DNA of 46,498 nt from Candidatus Thioglobus sp. MED-G25 (GCA_002456995.1 NTKC01000012.1:1-46498), one strand, 5' to 3'; shown: positions 27,351 to 38,517, numbered from the stretch's first letter. Numbers and translations are program-made. Notes: generated by a model from the sequence alone, not told the origin.

Positions 27351-27379
27351 CTTGAATTAAGAGGGCGAAGTCCCCAGAT
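27351..27379 (+). promoter_or_regulatory. Sigma-32-type heat-shock promoter of lon
   Basis: CTTGAA, 15 bases, CCCCAGAT: a perfect RpoH -35 and a one-mismatch -10, 69 bases before lon. Lon is a known RpoH target in E. coli. Confidence 0.75.
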
Positions 27380-27447
27380 TAGGTGTAATACCAGTGCACG
27401 ACTGGCTTGCCGAGCTTTAAACGGAGTCAGAACACACGGAACTAAAC

Positions 27448-29877
27448 ATGACTGACGACAACGATATTGAAGTATTGGAGCCACAGGTTCGCTATCCCAT
27501 GTTGCCGTTACGTGATGTTGTGGTGTTTCCACACATGGTGATACCGCTCTTTGTCGGTCGGGAGAAATCTATTAAAGCACTCGACCACGCTATGGAATCT
27601 GGCAAGCAGATTTTTCTCGCGGCCCAGCATGATGCGGCAGATGATGACCCGTCACCTGAGCACATTTATGAGATCGGCACTGTGGCCAATATTCTGCAGC
27701 TTTTAAAACTACCTGATGGAACCGTAAAGGTTCTGGTAGAGGGAACTGCCAGAGCCGCAATCGTCAGATATGTTCAATCCGAAGAGACCTTTGAAGTCGA
27801 CGCTGTTGATGTCAACGATGAACTGATCGATGAGCGCGAGGCTGAAGTACTGATCCGAACGGTGGTTACTGAATTTGAACAGTATGTCAAACTCAACCAG
27901 AAAATTCCGCCAGAAGTACTGACATCCTTGAGTGGTATCGAGGAGCCTGGTCGGCTGGCCGATACGATCGCCGCTCATCTGACGTTAAGAAACGAAGAAA
28001 AACAAAAGATTCTTGAGTATGCCAGTTCACGTGAGCGGCTGGAGCATATTCTGGGCATTATGGAATCTGAGATCGATCTCCTTCAGGTAGAGAAACGAAT
28101 TCGTGGGCGAGTCAAGAAGCAGATGGAAAAAAGTCAGCGCGAGTATTACCTGAATGAGCAGATGAAAGCGATTCAGAATGAGCTCGGCGAAATGGAAGAC
28201 GCGCCCAATGAAATGGATGAACTGCAGAAAAAGATCGAAGAAGCTGGCATGTCCAAAGAGGCGCTGGAAAAGGCCGAGTCAGAACTGAAAAAACTTCGCA
28301 TGATGTCACCGATGTCAGCGGAAGCGACGGTGGTCCGAAATTACATCGATTGGCTGGTGCAGGTACCGTGGAAGAAAAGGACACGGGTCTCGAAGGACCT
28401 GGCCAAGGCTGAATCGATCCTTGAGGGTGATCACTACGGACTGGATCAAGTCAAGGAGCGGATACTGGAATATCTGGCCGTACAACAGCGAATCAAAAAG
28501 ATCAGAGGGCCCATTCTGTGCTTAGTTGGACCGCCAGGCGTTGGCAAGACATCACTGGGTGAATCAATAGCGCGAGCAACACATCGTAAGTTCGTGCGTA
28601 TATCGCTGGGTGGAATGCGCGACGAGGCTGAAATTCGCGGGCACCGCAAAACCTACATCGGGTCACTGCCGGGGAAAATTCTTCAAAACATGGCAAAAGC
28701 CGGATCGAAGAATCCATTGTTCATGCTTGACGAAGTCGACAAAATGTCGATGGACTTTCGAGGGGATCCGTCGTCTGCCCTGTTGGAAGTGCTTGATCCA
28801 GAGCAAAACAACAAGTTCGGCGATCATTATCTCGAGGTCGATTACGATCTTTCTGAAGTCATGTTTGTAGCAACGGCCAATACCTTGAACATACCCAGTC
28901 CATTACGGGATCGGATGGAGATCATCCGTATTTCGGGGTACACCGAAGATGAGAAACTCAATATTGCAACGCGTTATCTCGTCGAAAAGCAGAAACGGAA
29001 CAATGGACTTAACGATGAAGAGATCGTTTTCCGGAAATCTGCCCTGGTAGATATCGTTCGTTACTATACCCGGGAGGCTGGTGTGAGGTCGCTCGAGCGG
29101 GAAATCGCTAAGATTTGCCGCAAAGTTGCTAAGGAACTGCTTCTCAACGAGATAAAACAGACTGTGACAGTCACCAGTCGGTCCGTACAGAAATATCTTG
29201 GTGTCCGTCAGTTTCGTTATGGCAAAGCAGAAGATACAAACCGGATCGGACAGGTGACTGGTCTGGCATGGACTGAAGTCGGTGGAGAACTTCTAACAAT
29301 AGAATCGGCGGTGATGCCCGGTAAAGGCAAGCAGAGCTATACCGGTAAGTTAGGAGATGTTATGCAGGAGTCGATTCAGGCTGCGATGACTGTGGTTCGC
29401 ACTCGATCCAAGCAGTACGGCATACCACTGGATTTCTACCAGAAGCAGGATGTGCACATACATGTGCCTGAAGGTGCAACACCTAAAGATGGGCCAAGCG
29501 CGGGGATTGGAATGTGTACGGCGGTATTGTCTGCGATTACAAGTATCCCAGTGCGTTCTGATCTTGCCATGACGGGTGAGATCACGTTGCGGGGTGAAGT
29601 GTTGCCTGTAGGGGGTCTTAAGGAAAAGCTACTGGCCGCACATCGAGGCGGGGTCAAATTGGTATTGATTCCTCATGAAAATGAAAAGGACCTGGCAGAA
29701 ATCCCCAAGAATGTGAAGGCGGGTCTGGAGATCAAACCGGTTCGTTGGATAGACGAAGTTTTTGCGTTTGCGCTTGAAAGACTCCCAGAACCAATCGATG
29801 AGGCTGCTGATGAGGCAAACGTTGAGTCAGCGAATGAAGACAGTCAAACTACACAGGATCGACCGGTAGCCCACTGA
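27448..29877 (+). CDS. lon: Lon, ATP-dependent protease La
   Basis: An 809-residue protease that degrades damaged and regulatory proteins. The N-terminal substrate domain runs to about residue 210 ([23 protein letters not shown]), then a coiled-coil region (around 200-290). The AAA+ domain has Walker [10 protein letters not shown] and Walker B FMLDEVDK. The protease domain has the Ser-Lys dyad: S684 in [10 protein letters not shown] and K727 in [11 protein letters not shown]. The C-terminal 20-residue tail is acidic and low-complexity. It sits after clpX with a sigma-32-type promoter in the 120-base gap. Confidence 0.97.
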   Translation: MTDDNDIEVLEPQVRYPMLPLRDVVVFPHMVIPLFVGREKSIKALDHAMESGKQIFLAAQHDAADDDPSPEHIYEIGTVANILQLLKLPDGTVKVLVEGTARAAIVRYVQSEETFEVDAVDVNDELIDEREAEVLIRTVVTEFEQYVKLNQKIPPEVLTSLSGIEEPGRLADTIAAHLTLRNEEKQKILEYASSRERLEHILGIMESEIDLLQVEKRIRGRVKKQMEKSQREYYLNEQMKAIQNELGEMEDAPNEMDELQKKIEEAGMSKEALEKAESELKKLRMMSPMSAEATVVRNYIDWLVQVPWKKRTRVSKDLAKAESILEGDHYGLDQVKERILEYLAVQQRIKKIRGPILCLVGPPGVGKTSLGESIARATHRKFVRISLGGMRDEAEIRGHRKTYIGSLPGKILQNMAKAGSKNPLFMLDEVDKMSMDFRGDPSSALLEVLDPEQNNKFGDHYLEVDYDLSEVMFVATANTLNIPSPLRDRMEIIRISGYTEDEKLNIATRYLVEKQKRNNGLNDEEIVFRKSALVDIVRYYTREAGVRSLEREIAKICRKVAKELLLNEIKQTVTVTSRSVQKYLGVRQFRYGKAEDTNRIGQVTGLAWTEVGGELLTIESAVMPGKGKQSYTGKLGDVMQESIQAAMTVVRTRSKQYGIPLDFYQKQDVHIHVPEGATPKDGPSAGIGMCTAVLSAITSIPVRSDLAMTGEITLRGEVLPVGGLKEKLLAAHRGGVKLVLIPHENEKDLAEIPKNVKAGLEIKPVRWIDEVFAFALERLPEPIDEAADEANVESANEDSQTTQDRPVAH

Positions 29878-29908
29878 TAGTCTAGTCGTAATTACGGGTT
29901 TGATTATG

Positions 29909-29933
29909 GCCTCTCTGAGGCACAAAAATTTTT
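29909..29933 (+). terminator. Possible terminator after lon
   Basis: GCCTC-TCT-GAGGC forms a 5-base-pair GC-rich stem with a 3-base loop, followed after 7 bases by TTTTT. The stem is short and the T-run is offset, so efficiency is doubtful. It lies about 30 bases after the lon stop. Confidence 0.4.
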
Positions 29934-30176
29934 AGATTCGACTTACAAATCAGTCATCTTCAGCGGATTCTTTCTGTAAATTATAAACGTCTAGCTCGGC
30001 ATCAGAGTGGCTTTTGTCGGGCCGTGCCGATTTGACACCGAAAATCAGCCCTTGGTATAACCAGTTTGCTGTACGTGTTCAGTCGGTGGTTACACGGAAT
30101 TTGCGAACTGAGGCTGATTGAACTCAATGCGATGTTCGGGCTGTGGTCACGACCAACTTGAATGAGGGACACACCA
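29934..30176. other. lon-hupB intergenic region
   Basis: Including the hairpin region just upstream, the lon-hupB gap is 299 bases. I see no coding frame with a plausible start. A TATAAA at 29982-29987 could be a -10 element for hupB, with a poor -35 (TTCAGC) 17 bases before it. No repeat or structured RNA was recognised. Confidence 0.4.
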
Positions 30177-30470
30177 GTGAATAAAGCCGAATTGATCGAT
30201 GCAGTAGCAACTAGCACGGGCCTGGGAAAATCTGGTGCGGCCAGTGCCGTAGAATCTGTCTTCAGCAATATCACCAACACACTGCAACAGGGGGGTACGG
30301 TTTCCCTGGTCGGATTTGGTGCATTTTCCGTCAGTCACCGCTCTGCTAGGATGGGCCGGAATCCCCGCACCGGTGAAACCATCACCATTTCAGCGTCCCG
30401 TGCACCGAAGTTCAAAGCTGGAAAACAACTCAAGGATGCCGTAAACTCGCTCGCCTTTCCGGGTGCTTAG
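30177..30470 (+). CDS. hupB: HupB, HU-beta DNA-binding protein
   Basis: A 97-residue histone-like protein that bends and compacts DNA. The family pattern is complete: MNKAELIDAVA at the start, VSLVGFGAFSV, the arm tip GRNPRTGE, and FKAGKQLKDAV near the end. The longest frame begins 15 bases earlier, but GTG 30177 gives the canonical N terminus and has GAGGGA 7 bases upstream. E. coli HupB ends at DAVN; here seven extra residues (SLAFPGA) follow, and the stop codon lies inside the tRNA-Val gene, being that tRNA's nucleotides 8-10. The position after lon and before ppiD is standard. Confidence 0.95.
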   Translation: MNKAELIDAVATSTGLGKSGAASAVESVFSNITNTLQQGGTVSLVGFGAFSVSHRSARMGRNPRTGETITISASRAPKFKAGKQLKDAVNSLAFPGA

Positions 30471-30536
30471 CTCAGCTGGCAGAGCGTCGCCCTTACAAGG
30501 CGAAGGTCGCAGGTTCGAACCCCGCAGCACCCACCA
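30461..30536 (+). tRNA. tRNA-Val (TAC), overlapping the end of hupB
   Basis: A 76-base cloverleaf: acceptor stem GGGTGCT/AGCACCC, anticodon TAC in CTTACAA, T loop TTCGAAC, encoded CCA. Its first 10 bases are the last 10 bases of hupB. The T stem GCAGG/CCCGC has one A-C mismatch at the middle pair (51-63), slightly unusual, but the remaining structure is canonical. Confidence 0.93.
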
Positions 30537-30579
30537 AGGCCTGCGGTTTGCTGTCATACGGAAAATTTGCTAGAACGCC

Positions 30580-30656
30580 GGAGCGGTAGTTCAGTTGGTT
30601 AGAATACCGGCCTGTCACGCCGGGGGTCGCGGGTTCAAGTCCCGTCCGCTCCGCCA
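30580..30656 (+). tRNA. tRNA-Asp (GTC)
   Basis: A 77-base cloverleaf: acceptor stem GGAGCGG/CCGCTCC, anticodon GTC in CTGTCAC, T loop TTCAAGT, discriminator G and encoded CCA. It lies 43 bases after tRNA-Val and is probably in the same transcript. Confidence 0.95.
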
Positions 30657-30668
30657 TTTACTTGAAAA

Positions 30669-30700
30669 CCAGGCGTACGCAGATATTTGTGGACGCCTGG
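30669..30700 (+). other. Hairpin after tRNA-Asp
   Basis: CCAGGCGT and ACGCCTGG pair perfectly over 8 bases around a 16-base loop, 12 bases after the tRNA. No T-run follows, so it is more likely an RNA-processing or 3'-end stabilising structure than an intrinsic terminator. Confidence 0.4.
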
Positions 30701-30836
30701 TAGATTCCATACACTGCGAACCGGTGAGGATTTATTTTGGTCACGCCTACCTAATACAATAGGGCAACACAACTGCTTCTTGGGAACAGGAAGGCTTTTG
30801 GTTTTGGTGCCTGAACAAGGCTGAGAAACAACAACA

Positions 30837-32750
30837 ATGCTGATTACAATTCGAGAAAGAGCCTCCGGCGTCATAGGCTGGACCGTCGCAGGTGTCATTA
30901 TCCTTGTCTTCGCGGTGTGGGGGATCGGGTCCTATTTCGAAGGTGTATCCGAGATTATTGTTGCGACTGCTGACAAGATCGAAATCAATCAGGAAACGTA
31001 TCAGCAGGCAATGAGTGATCGCCGTCGACGACTGGTCCAGATGATGGGAAGAAATGTTGACGCTGAACTATTCAGCAGTACCGCCTTCAAACGCCAGGTC
31101 GTAGAGGAACTCATAGACACCACCTTACAGAACGAAACCCTTCATGCCAGTGGATTCAGAATCAGTGATGCACAACTGGCAGCACTCATACAGAATACTG
31201 CAGTTTTCCATACCGACGGTCAGTTTGACCGTGACCGATACGAACTTCTTGTTCAGAACTCTGGAATGACCATTCAGGGTTACGAAAGTTATCAGCGGCA
31301 GCAAGGCGTCGTCGACCAACTGGTTCGAGGACTTGGGCAGTCAGCCATTGTCAGCACGAACTCGATCGATAAGGCATGGAAACTTCTGGATCAGCGACGT
31401 ATAGCATCCTACACCACGCTAGAGTTCGATAATTTTCTGGATGATATACAAGTTTCTGAAACGGCAATTGAAAAAGAGTATCAGGCAAACTTAGATAGTT
31501 ACTTTAAGCCAGCCTCTATTCAGGTGGACTACCTGAAGTTATCAGTGGAAGATCTGGGCACAAGATTGGATGTTGATGAGGCAGATATCTTGCAGATGTA
31601 CGAGGACAATCCTGACCGCTATAGGCAGCCCGGCAGTCGCAGTGCCAGCCATATTTTGCTGAAGGTCGATTCAGATGCTACGAATGCACAGATTGATCAG
31701 GTGCGCCAGAGGGCATCGGAAATCGTTGCGCGCGCCCGCGGCGGTGAATCATTTGCCAGTCTGGCCGAAGTCAATTCAGACGATAAAGGCTCTGTGAAAC
31801 GCGGTGGCGAACTTGGTGTGATCAGACCAGGCACCATGGCCAAACCGTTCGAAGATGCCGTTTTTGTAATGGGAGAAGGGGAGATCAGTGAACCGGTGAG
31901 AACGCAGTATGGGTTTCATGTCATTCGACTGGACAGAATTACTGAATCTAGAGTTCAGCCCCTGGATCAGGTTCGGAGTGAAATCGAGGCCGAAGTCCGC
32001 CGCCTCCGTGCGGAGGAGCAGTTTAATGAATTGGCCGAAATCCTTGGCAGTACAGTATTCGAACAACCCGATTCCCTGGAACCTGCTGCTGATCACCTGG
32101 GCGTAAAGGTAATGCGCAGTGAGTGGTTTACCCAGGATGCTGGTACCGGCATTGCTGAATTTCAGGTGGTTCGGGATGCTGCATTCGGTAACGAAGTTTT
32201 GATTGATGGCCTGAACAGTGAATTGATAGAAATCGACCAAGACAATCTCGTTGCCGTCCGCAAAGTTGACTATCGAGCTCGTCGTCAACTTGATCTGAAT
32301 GAGGCCAGAGATGGATTAGAAAAAAGGCTTCGCGCAGTGGAAGCATCTGACAAAATGGAAAAGGCCGGTGAAGATCTGGTGGCGCGCCTGAAATCCGGCG
32401 CAGACTGGGACGAACTGCTCATAGCGCACAAACTGGCCCGTGTCCGCCTTCCCGAGACAACTGAGACCCTGCTGGAACCACTTGAGCAAGTTGTTGCCCG
32501 TGTCGTCTATGCGGCACTTGTGCCGCTATCCGGACAGATTGCCTATGGTGGAGAGCGAATTAGTCCGGCACGATATGCGATTTATCGACTCGAGCGTGTC
32601 GAATTCGGAGACCCCGCAAGCGCGTCAGAAGAAGATCGATTGGGCGTTGAGAAAATCTTATCGTCGCGACGGGGTGGAGAAATGGTGATCGGGTGGCGTC
32701 AGGGACTGCGTAAAGTAGCAAAAGTTCAGATCAACGACGAGTTACTCTAA
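30837..32750 (+). CDS. ppiD: PpiD, periplasmic membrane-anchored chaperone with parvulin domain
   Basis: A 637-residue inner-membrane chaperone that contacts proteins leaving the SecYEG channel. One N-terminal transmembrane helix (about residues 12-34, [18 protein letters not shown]) is followed by a SurA-like N domain (about 40-190). The parvulin domain covers about 265-360 ([37 protein letters not shown]). A long C-terminal helical region follows. Gene order hupB-ppiD-fabI matches Pseudomonas-like genomes. The stop codon overlaps the fabI 3' end by 4 bases on the opposite strand. Confidence 0.93.
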   Translation: MLITIRERASGVIGWTVAGVIILVFAVWGIGSYFEGVSEIIVATADKIEINQETYQQAMSDRRRRLVQMMGRNVDAELFSSTAFKRQVVEELIDTTLQNETLHASGFRISDAQLAALIQNTAVFHTDGQFDRDRYELLVQNSGMTIQGYESYQRQQGVVDQLVRGLGQSAIVSTNSIDKAWKLLDQRRIASYTTLEFDNFLDDIQVSETAIEKEYQANLDSYFKPASIQVDYLKLSVEDLGTRLDVDEADILQMYEDNPDRYRQPGSRSASHILLKVDSDATNAQIDQVRQRASEIVARARGGESFASLAEVNSDDKGSVKRGGELGVIRPGTMAKPFEDAVFVMGEGEISEPVRTQYGFHVIRLDRITESRVQPLDQVRSEIEAEVRRLRAEEQFNELAEILGSTVFEQPDSLEPAADHLGVKVMRSEWFTQDAGTGIAEFQVVRDAAFGNEVLIDGLNSELIEIDQDNLVAVRKVDYRARRQLDLNEARDGLEKRLRAVEASDKMEKAGEDLVARLKSGADWDELLIAHKLARVRLPETTETLLEPLEQVVARVVYAALVPLSGQIAYGGERISPARYAIYRLERVEFGDPASASEEDRLGVEKILSSRRGGEMVIGWRQGLRKVAKVQINDELL

Positions 32751-33541
32751 AGTTCAGCGTGACGTGGACTGATCCCTACCGTATTAAATCCACCGTCTAC
32801 ATAGGTGATTTCGCCGGTGATACCGGAGGCCAGATCTGAACACAGGAAGGCAGCCGCATTGCCGACTTCCTCGATGGTGACACCGCGACCCAGCGGCGCT
32901 GTATCGTCATAGAATCCCATCATTTTACGGAATCCTTTGATACCTGATGCGGCCAGCGTCCGGATGGGTCCGGCCGAGATGCCGTTAACTCGGATTCCTT
33001 GACTGCCCAGAGACTGAGCGAGGTAGCGCACATTGGCTTCAAGACTCGCTTTTGCTAAGCCCATTACGTTGTAGCCCGGCATCGAACGTTGGGAGCCGAT
33101 GTAGGTCAACGTAAGCAGGGCCCCATTGCGTCCCGACATCATAGGCTGGGCCGCACGCGCCAAGGCAGCGAAGCTGTAAGAACTGATTTCGTGGGCCGTG
33201 TTGAAACCCTCCCGTGTAACAGCATTAAGATAGAGCCCTTCGAGTTCCTCTCTAGGAGCAAATGCGATCGAGTGCACCAGAATATCGAGTGCGTCCCAGT
33301 GCTTCGCCAATTCATCGAAAAGAGAGTCGATCGCACTGTCGGTCCCGACATCACAAGGCAGTACCACGGTACTGCCTAATGACTGGGCAAATTTGTCAAC
33401 TCTGGGTTTGAGTTTTTCATTTTGATAAGTTAAAGCGAGTTCTGCCCCTTCCCGGTCCATAGCCTGGGCAATACCCCAGGCTATGGAGCGGTCGCTGGCG
33501 AGACCGGTAATCAGTGCTCGTTTGCCATTCAGGAATCCCAT
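32747..33541 (-). CDS. fabI: FabI, enoyl-ACP reductase (NADH)
   Basis: A 264-residue short-chain dehydrogenase-type enoyl-ACP reductase completing each cycle of fatty acid elongation. The nucleotide-binding segment [13 protein letters not shown] has the FabI spacing rather than the classical GxxxGxG. The active-site pair is Y157 and K164 (YNVMGLAK), with Y147 in LTYIGS, one off from E. coli numbering. [13 protein letters not shown] is the substrate-loop region targeted by triclosan-type inhibitors. It is convergent with ppiD and divergent from rsmJ. Confidence 0.96.
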   Translation of the reverse strand: MGFLNGKRALITGLASDRSIAWGIAQAMDREGAELALTYQNEKLKPRVDKFAQSLGSTVVLPCDVGTDSAIDSLFDELAKHWDALDILVHSIAFAPREELEGLYLNAVTREGFNTAHEISSYSFAALARAAQPMMSGRNGALLTLTYIGSQRSMPGYNVMGLAKASLEANVRYLAQSLGSQGIRVNGISAGPIRTLAASGIKGFRKMMGFYDDTAPLGRGVTIEEVGNAAAFLCSDLASGITGEITYVDGGFNTVGISPRHAEL

Positions 33542-33631
33542 AGTCCATATTCTCTGTTTCTAGAAATCAAGTTGATAGAGTTTGTAGCTTAAGAGCCGAC
33601 TGCTGTCAAAGTCCAGACCGATCAGAAGCCA

Positions 33632-34354
33632 ATGAGTAATATCGTCGTACAGCCAGTGCAGAATCAAGCGATTATTCGCGCAACCGAGATCGCCGAACGA
33701 CTAGATCTGCCTTTAGTTGCACAGGTTGATGCTGGTCAGCAGTTTGTCCTCGAAGTTTCTGTAGAACGTCTGGCTATTCGTGATCGTAGACAGGTTCGTA
33801 CACGTCCAGTCCAGGTGGTGTGTTCAAATTTTCGGCGCCCCAGTCGCGGTCGTGATCTTCTGGCGCGCGCCATAGGTCGAACCAATAAGACAGTAATCGA
33901 TGCGACTGCGGGTTTCGGTCGAGATGCTTTTCATCTGGCCAGTCTGGATAGGCGAGTGATTGGTATAGAGCGATCGCCAGTACTGGCCGAACTCTTGATC
34001 GCGGCGCTGAATCAATCTGCTGCTGAAGCACTTCGAAAAAGTATCCGCTTCATTTGTGCAGACAGTCGTGTCGCTATCGAAAAATTACCTCGTCCCGATG
34101 TAATCTATCTTGATCCCATGTTCCCGCAAAGAACCATTAACTCTGCGACTGCACGTAAAGAGGCAACACTGCTTCGTGGGCTGGTGGGGGATGACCCTGA
34201 TGCTGATGAACTGTGGAACCTTGCATGCATCCATGCACGTCAACGGGTAGTGGTTAAGCGGTCTCGCTATGCGCCTGCCATAGGGCGTGTTCCTGATCTG
34301 AGGGTAAGCGGTAAGGCGGTTCGATACGATATATACCTTAGGAGTGAAAGATGA
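33632..34354 (+). CDS. rsmJ: RsmJ, 16S rRNA (guanine1516-N2)-methyltransferase
   Basis: A 240-residue class I SAM-dependent methyltransferase. Motif I is DATAGFGRDAFHLA, followed by VIGIERSP (acidic ribose contact), and motif IV is YLDPMFPQR, all characteristic of RsmJ/YhiQ. It methylates G1516 of 16S rRNA. The stop overlaps the rsmE start in an ATGA, so two small-subunit rRNA methyltransferases are translationally coupled. The N-terminal 60 residues form the family's small substrate domain. Confidence 0.92.
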   Translation: MSNIVVQPVQNQAIIRATEIAERLDLPLVAQVDAGQQFVLEVSVERLAIRDRRQVRTRPVQVVCSNFRRPSRGRDLLARAIGRTNKTVIDATAGFGRDAFHLASLDRRVIGIERSPVLAELLIAALNQSAAEALRKSIRFICADSRVAIEKLPRPDVIYLDPMFPQRTINSATARKEATLLRGLVGDDPDADELWNLACIHARQRVVVKRSRYAPAIGRVPDLRVSGKAVRYDIYLRSER

Positions 34355-35076
34355 AGCCGCTGCCTTGGTTTTATGCGCCCAACCTAGACGCCAGGCCGGA
34401 ATCTGTCGTGCTCGTAGCAGATGAATCGAGGCACCTAGCCCGGTCGCGACGGTTGAGTGTTGGCGGTGAAATCATTGTTTTTGACGGACTCGGGACGACA
34501 GCAAAAGCGAAAATCGTGGAAATCAGTGGGCGGGGAGCTCGGGTTGCGCTTGAGTTGACCGCTTATGCTCACCAGATCGAGGGTCGTGTTCGTGTACATC
34601 TGGCGGCGGCTCTGCCGAAGGGTGATCGTCAGACAGTGATGCTGGATATGGTCACCCAGATTGGCATAACTGATTTCACACCACTATTGTGTGAACGCAG
34701 TGTCGCGAAGTTCAGTATCCGCTCAGCGGCTCGTTGGCAGAAAACATGCCTCGAAGCCTGCAAGCAGAGTCAGCGACCCTGGGTTCCTCGTCTCCATCAG
34801 CCAAAATTATTGGCAGAGATGTTTAATACAGATGGCGGGGCTGGGCGTGTCGTCTGGCTTGCAGATCCCCGGGGGGGGTATCCCGCTGCAGTTCAAAAGC
34901 TAAAGGCCGATGAGTTAATTCTGCTGGTTGGGCCCGAAGGAGGGTTCAGTCCGAGCGAATGGAAACTACTTAGTGACACCGATATCGAGCCTGTCACTCT
35001 GGCCAAAACCGTATTGCGGACCGAGACTGCAGCTGTGGCGATGGTCAGCGCTGCTATAACCAGGCTGGGTGTCTAG
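34351..35076 (+). CDS. rsmE: RsmE, 16S rRNA (uracil1498-N3)-methyltransferase
   Basis: A 241-residue SPOUT-class methyltransferase that modifies U1498 in the decoding region. The N-terminal PUA-like part contains [23 protein letters not shown]. The knotted SAM-binding site shows [14 protein letters not shown] and [11 protein letters not shown]. The start is fused to rsmJ by a 4-base overlap, and the stop overlaps the valS 3' end by 4 bases in convergent orientation. Length is typical. Confidence 0.95.
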   Translation: MKPLPWFYAPNLDARPESVVLVADESRHLARSRRLSVGGEIIVFDGLGTTAKAKIVEISGRGARVALELTAYAHQIEGRVRVHLAAALPKGDRQTVMLDMVTQIGITDFTPLLCERSVAKFSIRSAARWQKTCLEACKQSQRPWVPRLHQPKLLAEMFNTDGGAGRVVWLADPRGGYPAAVQKLKADELILLVGPEGGFSPSEWKLLSDTDIEPVTLAKTVLRTETAAVAMVSAAITRLGV

Positions 35077-37859
35077 GAAGACAACTGTTCTACACGGCTC
35101 TGCTGGGCTTCAAGTTGTGCAATTGCACTACGGGTAGATTCTAGACGTTCTCGTTCTTTAGCCACGATTTCAACTGGTGCCTTGTCTACAAAATTCTGGT
35201 TGGACAACTTGCTGTGTGTGCGTGCCAGATCCTCATTTAATTTTCCAATCTCACGACTGAGTCGTTCCAGCTCTGCTTCACGATCGATAACAGCACCCAT
35301 GGGCACCAGAACGGTCAGTGACCCGATGAGGGCTGTAGCACATTCCGGAATCTGTGAATCTTCAGTGACATAATCTAGAGAGTCCAAACGTGCCAGTTCC
35401 ACGATCAGCCTGTTAAATGTCAGCGAATGTTCCGCGTCGGTATTGTCCCCACCCCGGAGCAAAGCAGGCAGCGAGCGACGTGGATCGATATTCATCTCAC
35501 CCCGAATATTTCGTACCGCCGAGACCACCGACTGTACCCATTGCAGACTGTCGATCGATCCCTGGTCTATCAGCTCTGTTTGTTTAATTGGGTATGGTTG
35601 GGTCATGATTGTCGGCCCGGCAGTTCCGACTCGCCGTGCGATACGGCGCCACAGGGCGTCGGTGATAAACGGCATAATAGGGTGCAGCAATCGGAGGGAG
35701 GCATCCAGAATCTGGACAAGGGTCTGCCTTACCCCGAGTTTGCGATCTGTTGACAGATCGTCATCGCCGAGTTCAATCTTGGCTATCTCAAGGTACCAGC
35801 TGCAGAATTCGTCCCAGACAAAGCTGTGGAGCGTTTGTGCCACCTGGTCAAAACGGTACAGCGATACAGAGTGACTGACATCACCTGCCACCTGCTGCAA
35901 TCGGGAGATGATCCAATGTTCTGCTGGTCCAAGCTGACCCGTCACACCTGGGTTAGTTTCCAGAGGTTCGGTATTTATCAAAACGAATCGGGTGGCATTC
36001 CAGAGTTTATTGCAGAAGTTGCGATATCCCTCTATCCGACCTAGATCAAAGCGGATATCCCGACCCTGGGTTGCCAAGCTGGCAAAAGTAAAGCGTAGAG
36101 CATCGGTTCCGTACGATGGAATGCCTTCGGGGAACTGTCTGCGTGTATCGTCAGTGATGCGTTTGGCCATTTGTGGTTGCATCAGCCCTGAAATTCGTTT
36201 CTCTATCAGTGCCGGAAGCGTAATACCATCGATCAGATCCAGTGGGTCAAGCACATTGCCTTTTGACTTCGACATTTTCTGACCGTCGGCATCGCGTACC
36301 AGACCATGAACGTACACATCATGGAAAGGAACGGACCCCGTAAATTTCAGGCCAAACATGATCATTCTGGCTACCCAGAAGAAGATGATGTCGAAACCTG
36401 TGACCAGTACACTGGTGGGATAGAACGCTTTCATCGCTGCGGTATCTTCGGGCCAGCCCAGGGTAGAAAATGGCCACAGTGCCGAGGAGAACCAGGTATC
36501 CAGAACATCCTCATCCTGGTACAGCGAGACTTTTCTGCCGTGAAACAACGTTGCCTTTTTCAGCGCGGATGATTCGTCCAGAGCGACAAAGATGTTGCTG
36601 TCGTCGTCATACCACGCCGGAATACGGTGGCCCCACCAGATCTGCCGCGAGATGCACCAGTCTTCAATGTTGTTCATCCACTCGTAGTAGGTCCTGCTCC
36701 AGTTGTCCGGTACAAATCGGATTCGGCCGTCTTTAACTGCTTCAATAGCCGGTTCAGCCAGAGGCTTGGTGCGGACGTACCACTGATCAGTTAGATAGGG
36801 TTCTACAACGGCTCCGGATCGATCACCGCGCGGTACCATCAGTGTGTGATTTTCAATTTTTTCGATCAGACCTCGCTCTTCAAGATCTGATACGACCTGC
36901 TTTCGAGCATCGTAACGATCCAGGCCATGGTACTCGGACTCTTCCAGATCGATAGCTGCATCGGGCGTCAGTATGCTGATCACCGGTAGATCGTGACGTT
37001 GACCGACTTCGTAGTCGTTGAAGTCGTGACCGGGTGTGATTTTGAGACAACCGGTTCCAAAAGCGGGGTCCACATAATCATCCGAAATGATTGGGATCAT
37101 CCGTTCCACAAGCGGTAATCGCACCTGAGAACCAATGAGATCGCGGTAGCGTTCGTCTTCGGGATGTACTGCCACAGCGGTGTCACCCAGCATTGTTTCG
37201 GGCCGAGTGGTCGCAACCACCAGGTGCCCTGAGTTGTCGGACAAGGGGTAACGAATGTGCCATAAGTGCCCCTGTTCTTCTTCCGAGACTACTTCCAGAT
37301 CAGAAAGTGCGGTATGTAACACGGGATCCCAGTTAACCAGTCGTTTGCCACGGTAAATCAGATCTTCCTCGTAAAGCTGTACGAACACCTGACGCACGGC
37401 GTGTGACAGAGCATCGTCCATGGTGAATCGTTCCCGACTCCAGTCCAAAGATGCGGCCATTCGTCGGAGTTGGCGGCTGATCGTATCGCCGGACTCACGT
37501 TTCCACTGCCAGACTCTGTCAATAAACTGTTCACGACCCAGATCGTGTCGAGATATGCCCTCGACCTCCAACTGTCGTTCGACCACCATCTGTGTCGCGA
37601 TACCGGCATGGTCGGTACCGGCTTGCCACAGGGTGCTTTTGCCACTCATGCGGTGATAGCGGATCAGAGCATCCATGATAGTGTCTTGAAACGCATGACC
37701 CATGTGCAGGCTGCCGGTAACGTTTGGCGGTGGTATCGCAATGCAATAGGCATCACCGATACCGGTCGGTTCAAAATAGCCCCCGGCTTCCCACTCTTGG
37801 TAAAGCATGGCTTCCATGCTGTGGGGATCAAAGTTCTTGCTTAATTCGACGTCAGACAT
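35073..37859 (-). CDS. valS: ValS, valyl-tRNA synthetase
   Basis: A 928-residue class I synthetase. The HIGH-type motif is in [15 protein letters not shown] near the N terminus and [12 protein letters not shown] forms the second ATP motif. The editing domain lies between them ([36 protein letters not shown]). A C-terminal coiled-coil arm (about 870-925) binds tRNA. It is last in the pepA-holC-hypothetical-valS series but is preceded by a possible promoter with a perfect TATAAT. tRNA-Val lies about 5 kb away, in the hupB region. Confidence 0.97.
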   Translation of the reverse strand: MSDVELSKNFDPHSMEAMLYQEWEAGGYFEPTGIGDAYCIAIPPPNVTGSLHMGHAFQDTIMDALIRYHRMSGKSTLWQAGTDHAGIATQMVVERQLEVEGISRHDLGREQFIDRVWQWKRESGDTISRQLRRMAASLDWSRERFTMDDALSHAVRQVFVQLYEEDLIYRGKRLVNWDPVLHTALSDLEVVSEEEQGHLWHIRYPLSDNSGHLVVATTRPETMLGDTAVAVHPEDERYRDLIGSQVRLPLVERMIPIISDDYVDPAFGTGCLKITPGHDFNDYEVGQRHDLPVISILTPDAAIDLEESEYHGLDRYDARKQVVSDLEERGLIEKIENHTLMVPRGDRSGAVVEPYLTDQWYVRTKPLAEPAIEAVKDGRIRFVPDNWSRTYYEWMNNIEDWCISRQIWWGHRIPAWYDDDSNIFVALDESSALKKATLFHGRKVSLYQDEDVLDTWFSSALWPFSTLGWPEDTAAMKAFYPTSVLVTGFDIIFFWVARMIMFGLKFTGSVPFHDVYVHGLVRDADGQKMSKSKGNVLDPLDLIDGITLPALIEKRISGLMQPQMAKRITDDTRRQFPEGIPSYGTDALRFTFASLATQGRDIRFDLGRIEGYRNFCNKLWNATRFVLINTEPLETNPGVTGQLGPAEHWIISRLQQVAGDVSHSVSLYRFDQVAQTLHSFVWDEFCSWYLEIAKIELGDDDLSTDRKLGVRQTLVQILDASLRLLHPIMPFITDALWRRIARRVGTAGPTIMTQPYPIKQTELIDQGSIDSLQWVQSVVSAVRNIRGEMNIDPRRSLPALLRGGDNTDAEHSLTFNRLIVELARLDSLDYVTEDSQIPECATALIGSLTVLVPMGAVIDREAELERLSREIGKLNEDLARTHSKLSNQNFVDKAPVEIVAKERERLESTRSAIAQLEAQQSRVEQLSS

Positions 37860-37913
37860 TGTTTGTCATGCCAGGATCTTCGTTTTTACGGTTTCGCGTT
37901 TGAAAACCGGCGA

Positions 37914-37940
37914 ATTATAGGGCAAAGACCTGTAGCCCAA
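37914..37940 (-). promoter_or_regulatory. Possible valS promoter
   Basis: On the minus strand: TTGGGC, 15 bases, TATAAT, in the 106-base gap before valS. The -10 is perfect; the spacer is short and the -35 matches 3 of 6. Confidence 0.4.
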
Positions 37941-37965
37941 CGGGGTTAGTTTCGAACTTGGCCCG

Positions 37966-38517
37966 TCATTCTCTCTCAAGCCACGCAGAAAGCTGTTGAG
38001 AAACGTCTGACAACAGTTTTTCGCGCAAAGCTTCATCCAGAGGTTCGCCGGATCTGCGGGAAATAGTTTTCTCTACCGTATCGATAAGTTCACGCGAGAG
38101 TTCAGCGATGGATTCACGACTCATGCCGGCATCAGGGGACGGGGTGGATACAGGAACCTGAGATATGGGTGACGGAGATTGTTCCTGAGCCCTATCCATG
38201 GGTGGGGGCGACTCGATGCCGGTTAAAGCATCGTGCGACAATTCTATAGTCTCGGGTTCCGGGTTACTTGTCATAGCAGGATCATCAATAAGTGACTCAG
38301 TGCTGAACATATCAACGGTCTCAGGAGATTCTAAATCCTCAGTCGTATCGAACACTGGCGCTGTCAATTCAGATGTTGTCTGAATTTCGTCGGCGTCCGG
38401 CTGGGTCTGATCAGATGTTGTGGTTTCGTCCTGAGCTGTCTCTGTTTCGGGATCAAGTAGTCGGCCGAGTTCTTTTAGCTCGCGAATCAGTTCTTCTCCC
38501 CGATCTTTTGATGTCAT
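37966..38517 (-). CDS. Hypothetical acidic low-complexity protein between holC and valS
   Basis: A 183-residue protein I do not recognise by family. Residues 1-20 form a charged helix (KDRGEELIRELKELGRLL). The central 110 residues are rich in Thr, Ser, Pro, Glu and Asp and look disordered. The last 50 (ELSRELIDTVEKTISRRSGEPLDE then LREKLLSDVSQQLSAWLERE) look helical. No signal peptide or membrane segment is seen. The frame extends 45 codons further upstream into holC, but the ATG at 38517, 25 bases after the holC stop, fits the operon better. Pseudomonas aeruginosa also has an uncharacterised gene (PA3833) between holC and valS; whether the two are homologous is not established here. Confidence 0.75.
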   Translation of the reverse strand: MTSKDRGEELIRELKELGRLLDPETETAQDETTTSDQTQPDADEIQTTSELTAPVFDTTEDLESPETVDMFSTESLIDDPAMTSNPEPETIELSHDALTGIESPPPMDRAQEQSPSPISQVPVSTPSPDAGMSRESIAELSRELIDTVEKTISRRSGEPLDEALREKLLSDVSQQLSAWLERE

